In this document: positions 6,637 through 7,840 of the stretch, in pieces | Position numbering within the stretch: the first letter of the stretch is position 1 | How the letters are laid out: every line of letters begins with the position of its first letter | From: Candidatus Bathyarchaeota archaeon | GTDB taxonomy: Archaea; Thermoproteota; Bathyarchaeia; Bathyarchaeales; Bathyarchaeaceae | DNA length: 7,840 nt | Assembly (NCBI GenBank): GCA_020344715.1 | Contig: CP070828.1 | Span: 497,591 to 505,430 of the forward strand | Direction: 5' to 3' | Translations under genes and position numbers: made by a program | Notes under the pieces: generated by a model | Told to the model about the DNA's origin: nothing | Database searches by the model: none | What the model saw: only the letters and a program-made list of their open reading frames with translations

Positions 6637-6846
6637 CTATTTGCTTTCTCTTGCTTTTACGAGAATAAATGTAGCGATGAACAAGAAAGCGAGTCCTGTT
6701 ATGCCCTTGACGTCATTAGGCGAAAGTATCTCGTTAAATGAAGTGTAGGTTACCAGTATGGAATCGCCAAGCAAGATGGCAGCGAACATTAAAACGAGCA
6801 ATCCTGCGACAATGTTATTCCATTGGAATACTTTCATGAATCGCAT
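6637..6846 (-). CDS. Small two-helix membrane protein
   Basis: A 69-residue hydrophobic protein starting MRFMKVFQWNN, with two predicted membrane helices (VAGLLVLMFAAILLG, near 12-26, and ITGLAFLFIATFILV, near 50-64) joined by a polar loop containing NEILSPNDVKG. No family is recognised. The frame stays open upstream to 7038, but that extension is the reverse complement of the integrase remnant and tRNA-derived site, so the internal ATG 6846 or ATG 6837 is the likely start. TTATAA at 6863-6868 lies about 20 bases from the first and 29 from the second, which favours ATG 6837 with a leaderless transcript. No clear ribosome binding site is present. Confidence 0.6.
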   Translation of the reverse strand: MRFMKVFQWNNIVAGLLVLMFAAILLGDSILVTYTSFNEILSPNDVKGITGLAFLFIATFILVKARESK

Positions 6847-6862
6847 TTTTAGCTGCTCTGCC

Positions 6863-6868
6863 TTATAA
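6863..6868 (-). promoter_or_regulatory. TATA-like box for the small membrane protein
   Basis: TTATAA, palindromic, sits 29 bases (centre to start) before ATG 6837 on the minus strand, a normal archaeal TATA to transcription-start distance if translation is leaderless. Confidence 0.4.
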
Positions 6869-6890
6869 TCTTTTTCTCTTCGCGATTTGT

Positions 6891-6898
6891 GCGCGCGC
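6891..6898. repeat. GCGCGCGC tract, copy 3
   Basis: An alternating GC octamer in the context TTTGT-GCGCGCGC-TGAG, directly abutting the outer end of the tRNA-derived attachment remnant (which ends at 6903). It may mark the boundary of the integrated segment or simply the spacer. Confidence 0.6.
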
Positions 6899-6901
6899 TG
6901 A

Positions 6902-7072
6902 GGGCCTGGACCGGGATTTGGACTCGGGCGCAGGGCTCCACAGGCCGCAGGAACGACCATCTCCCGTTTTGCCGACTTCCTAGGGGTTGACCTGCAGCTG
7001 AGTGCGGCCACGGTCAAGGAGCACGTGTTCGAGGCCAAGCGGTTCTTGGCGTGTCAGGAAAAAAAGCAATGA
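6902..7072 (+). pseudogene. Tyrosine integrase remnant (N-terminal core-binding domain only), in frame with a tRNA-derived att site
   Basis: The plus-strand frame is open from just after the stop at 6899-6901 to TGA 7070-7072 but has no ATG, GTG or TTG start before the domain. It reads GPGPGFGLGRRAPQAAG, which is the in-frame translation of the antisense of a tRNA 3' half, then SRFADFLGVDLQLS and AATVKEHVFEAKRFLA. The latter matches the N-terminal SAM-like core-binding domain of archaeal phage-type integrases (F..FL..DL.LS..TVK.H....RRFL). The frame then ends in CQEKKQ and a stop; no catalytic Arg/His/Tyr domain is seen in the following bases in any plus frame. The lack of a start, the truncation and the decayed tRNA portion all mark a dead remnant of an SSV-like or related integrated element. 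The fragment is GC-richer than its surroundings. Confidence 0.72.
6903..6946 (-). other. 3' half of tRNA-His(GTG): probable integrase attachment-site remnant
   Basis: On the minus strand this reads as the second half of a histidine tRNA. The anticodon loop is CTGTGGA (6943-6937) with anticodon GTG at 6941-6939. The 3' anticodon strand is GCCCT, and the variable region is 4 bases. The T-arm is CCGAG / TCCAAAT / CCCGG (6927-6911) with an A-C mismatch and the normal T55 changed to C. The 3' acceptor strand is TCCAGGC (6910-6904). The next base, C73 (6903), is the discriminator expected for tRNA-His. CCA is not encoded. The 5' anticodon strand pairs for only 3 inner pairs plus a wobble, and there is no D-arm or 5' acceptor strand upstream, so this is not a functional tRNA gene but a copied and decayed attachment core. 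Confidence 0.65.
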
Positions 7073-7139
7073 GAGAAAAAAGAAGGGAAGATTAGTCCCA
7101 GGCATTCAAGCATTTTCTACTTGTAGTACCTCAGCTATC

Positions 7140-7637
7140 TCAAGGATACACTATTATGCCCGATATTTCCGCTACTGCAGTCGTTTCGCTTGTCAGCATT
7201 CCATAAAATGACCCCATTTTCACTACACCTGCGAAATCACCTGAACCATGTGTACCCACAAACGTGCCTGAGAGGAGGTAACCCTCTGTGATTCTGCCTC
7301 TCGCGCTGCCCTCAATGGAACCTTCTGGAAAGGTGAGTCGCCATTTTGCGCTTAGGGCTCCTTCTCCAGTTATTGGATCAAGACTCAAATGGTTATACCA
7401 TTCCTCAAATGTTGCAGTGCCCAAGCCGTCTGGAATAATTACTTCTTCTGTCCCAAACCAATAAGAACCTTTCAGGTGCATAATGCCTTCTTCACTGAAC
7501 CACATTGTTCCAGGGTCAATCATCTCCATTTCTACGTGGCTCTCATAGAGTTCTACTGTTTTTGCCTTTACTGGTGAAACTATCAGTATAGATAATGCTA
7601 GTAGGGCTATAATTGACATCAAAACTTTCTTTTCCAT
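7140..7637 (-). CDS. Secreted beta-rich protein of unknown function
   Basis: A 165-residue protein with a clear signal peptide: basic MEKK, hydrophobic core LMSIIALLALSILIV (6-20), and a likely cleavage after SPVKA (residue 25). The mature part has alternating hydrophobic/polar strands and many glycines, for example GIMHLKGSYWFG, SIEGSARGRITEGYLLSGTF and VGTHGSGDFAGVVKMGSFYG (128-146). The last pattern resembles the G-x-G-x-F-x-G turns of small barrel proteins such as the allene-oxide-cyclase/DUF3224 type, but I would not assign a family. No cysteine and no metal-site motif are seen. The longer frame begins at 7694; ATG 7637 is chosen because AGGAGGTGAA (7650-7641) precedes it and the signal peptide then starts properly. 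It is probably exported to the cell surface. Confidence 0.78.
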   Translation of the reverse strand: MEKKVLMSIIALLALSILIVSPVKAKTVELYESHVEMEMIDPGTMWFSEEGIMHLKGSYWFGTEEVIIPDGLGTATFEEWYNHLSLDPITGEGALSAKWRLTFPEGSIEGSARGRITEGYLLSGTFVGTHGSGDFAGVVKMGSFYGMLTSETTAVAEISGIIVYP

Positions 7638-7640
7638 TTT

Positions 7641-7650
7641 TTCACCTCCT
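7641..7650 (-). promoter_or_regulatory. Strong Shine-Dalgarno sequence fixing the start of the secreted protein
   Basis: The minus strand reads AGGAGGTGAA immediately followed by AAA and ATG 7637, close to a perfect match to the 16S anti-SD. It decides the start over the longer frame from 7694 and contrasts with the weak or absent sites before most other genes here. Confidence 0.8.
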
Positions 7651-7694
7651 ATTCGTTCCTTGCTACTCCTAGTGCGGGAAAAATATGTTACCAT

Positions 7695-7840
7695 TTTTTG
7701 CAGGAATCTAGGGGTAATCTGGGGGATAGAGGCGAGAAGAACAGATTTTCGGAAAGCTTATTCAACTTTGATATCGGAAATCAAAGAAAAAGGAGGGAGA
7801 CGCTGCCAAGTATTCGCTTTGGGTTCTTAATGCCAAAAAT
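7695..7840. other. Spacer with no supported gene
   Basis: No gene can be supported. An AT-rich stretch near 7680-7700 may hold the promoter of the secreted-protein gene. AAGGAGGG at 7790-7797 looks like a ribosome binding site on the plus strand, but no ATG, GTG or TTG lies at a suitable distance; the plus frame through CTG 7803 and ATG 7830 is open to the edge, so a gene may begin just at or beyond the right end. Confidence 0.4.

Noticed and set aside
6903..6990. An intact tRNA-His gene on the minus strand
   Set aside because: Only the anticodon loop, 3' half and discriminator are present; no D-arm or 5' acceptor strand follows, the T-loop has C in place of T55, and the T-stem has a mismatch.
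6847..7038. N-terminal extension of the small two-helix membrane protein
   Set aside because: The extension is antisense to the integrase remnant and tRNA-derived site and is rich in Arg/Pro/Ser without structure; a TATA-like box lies inside it, just before the internal ATGs.
7002..7211. Plus-strand frame overlapping the integrase remnant in another register
   Set aside because: The translation is Arg/Ser-rich with no integrase or other similarity, and it runs into the end of the secreted-protein gene.
1..7840. CRISPR array, insertion sequence or rRNA
   Set aside because: No regularly spaced repeats, terminal inverted repeats, transposase motifs or rRNA-like sequence were seen on reading.

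Overview
The window most likely comes from an archaeon, possibly a Bathyarchaeia-like member of the TACK group; this is inference. Supporting signs are TATA-like boxes roughly 25-35 nt before several gene starts, many genes with weak or no Shine-Dalgarno sequence, several unavoidable TTG starts, and a remnant of an archaeal-style tyrosine integrase fused to the 3' half of a histidine tRNA. No ribosomal RNA or universal marker gene is present to settle the taxonomy.

Left part (1-2824). A partial membrane-protein gene runs off the left edge on the minus strand. Diverging from it is a three-gene plus-strand cluster typical of arsenosugar biosynthesis loci: a TIGR04283-type glycosyltransferase, the radical SAM enzyme ArsS, and a TIGR04282/DUF2064-type glycosyltransferase. 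ArsS is the recognised enzyme that joins a methylated arsenical to the 5'-deoxyadenosyl group of SAM; the two GT-A proteins are its usual neighbours and are presumed to act on the resulting nucleoside or sugar. The partner arsenite methyltransferase ArsM is not in the window.

Middle part (2857-6524). A minus-strand YdjM/DUF457-type membrane metal-dependent hydrolase diverges, from a shared AT-rich promoter region, from a tightly spaced plus-strand pair: a multi-pass protein with VanZ/DUF2238-like motifs and a second small His/Asp-rich membrane protein that looks like a distant member of the same hydrolase superfamily. These are followed, convergently, by a multi-pass membrane protein of unknown function.

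Right part (6637-7840). A two-helix small membrane protein and a secreted beta-rich protein lie on the minus strand. Between them sits a decayed integrase fragment (core-binding domain only, no start codon, no catalytic domain) whose reading frame is continuous with the reverse complement of the 3' half of tRNA-His(GTG). This is the scar of a past integration event. Nothing in the last 200 bases can be called as a gene.

The arsenosugar cluster appears more AT-rich than the middle membrane-protein block. Three GCGCGCGC tracts occur in the window, all at gene ends or in spacers, two of them between convergent genes.
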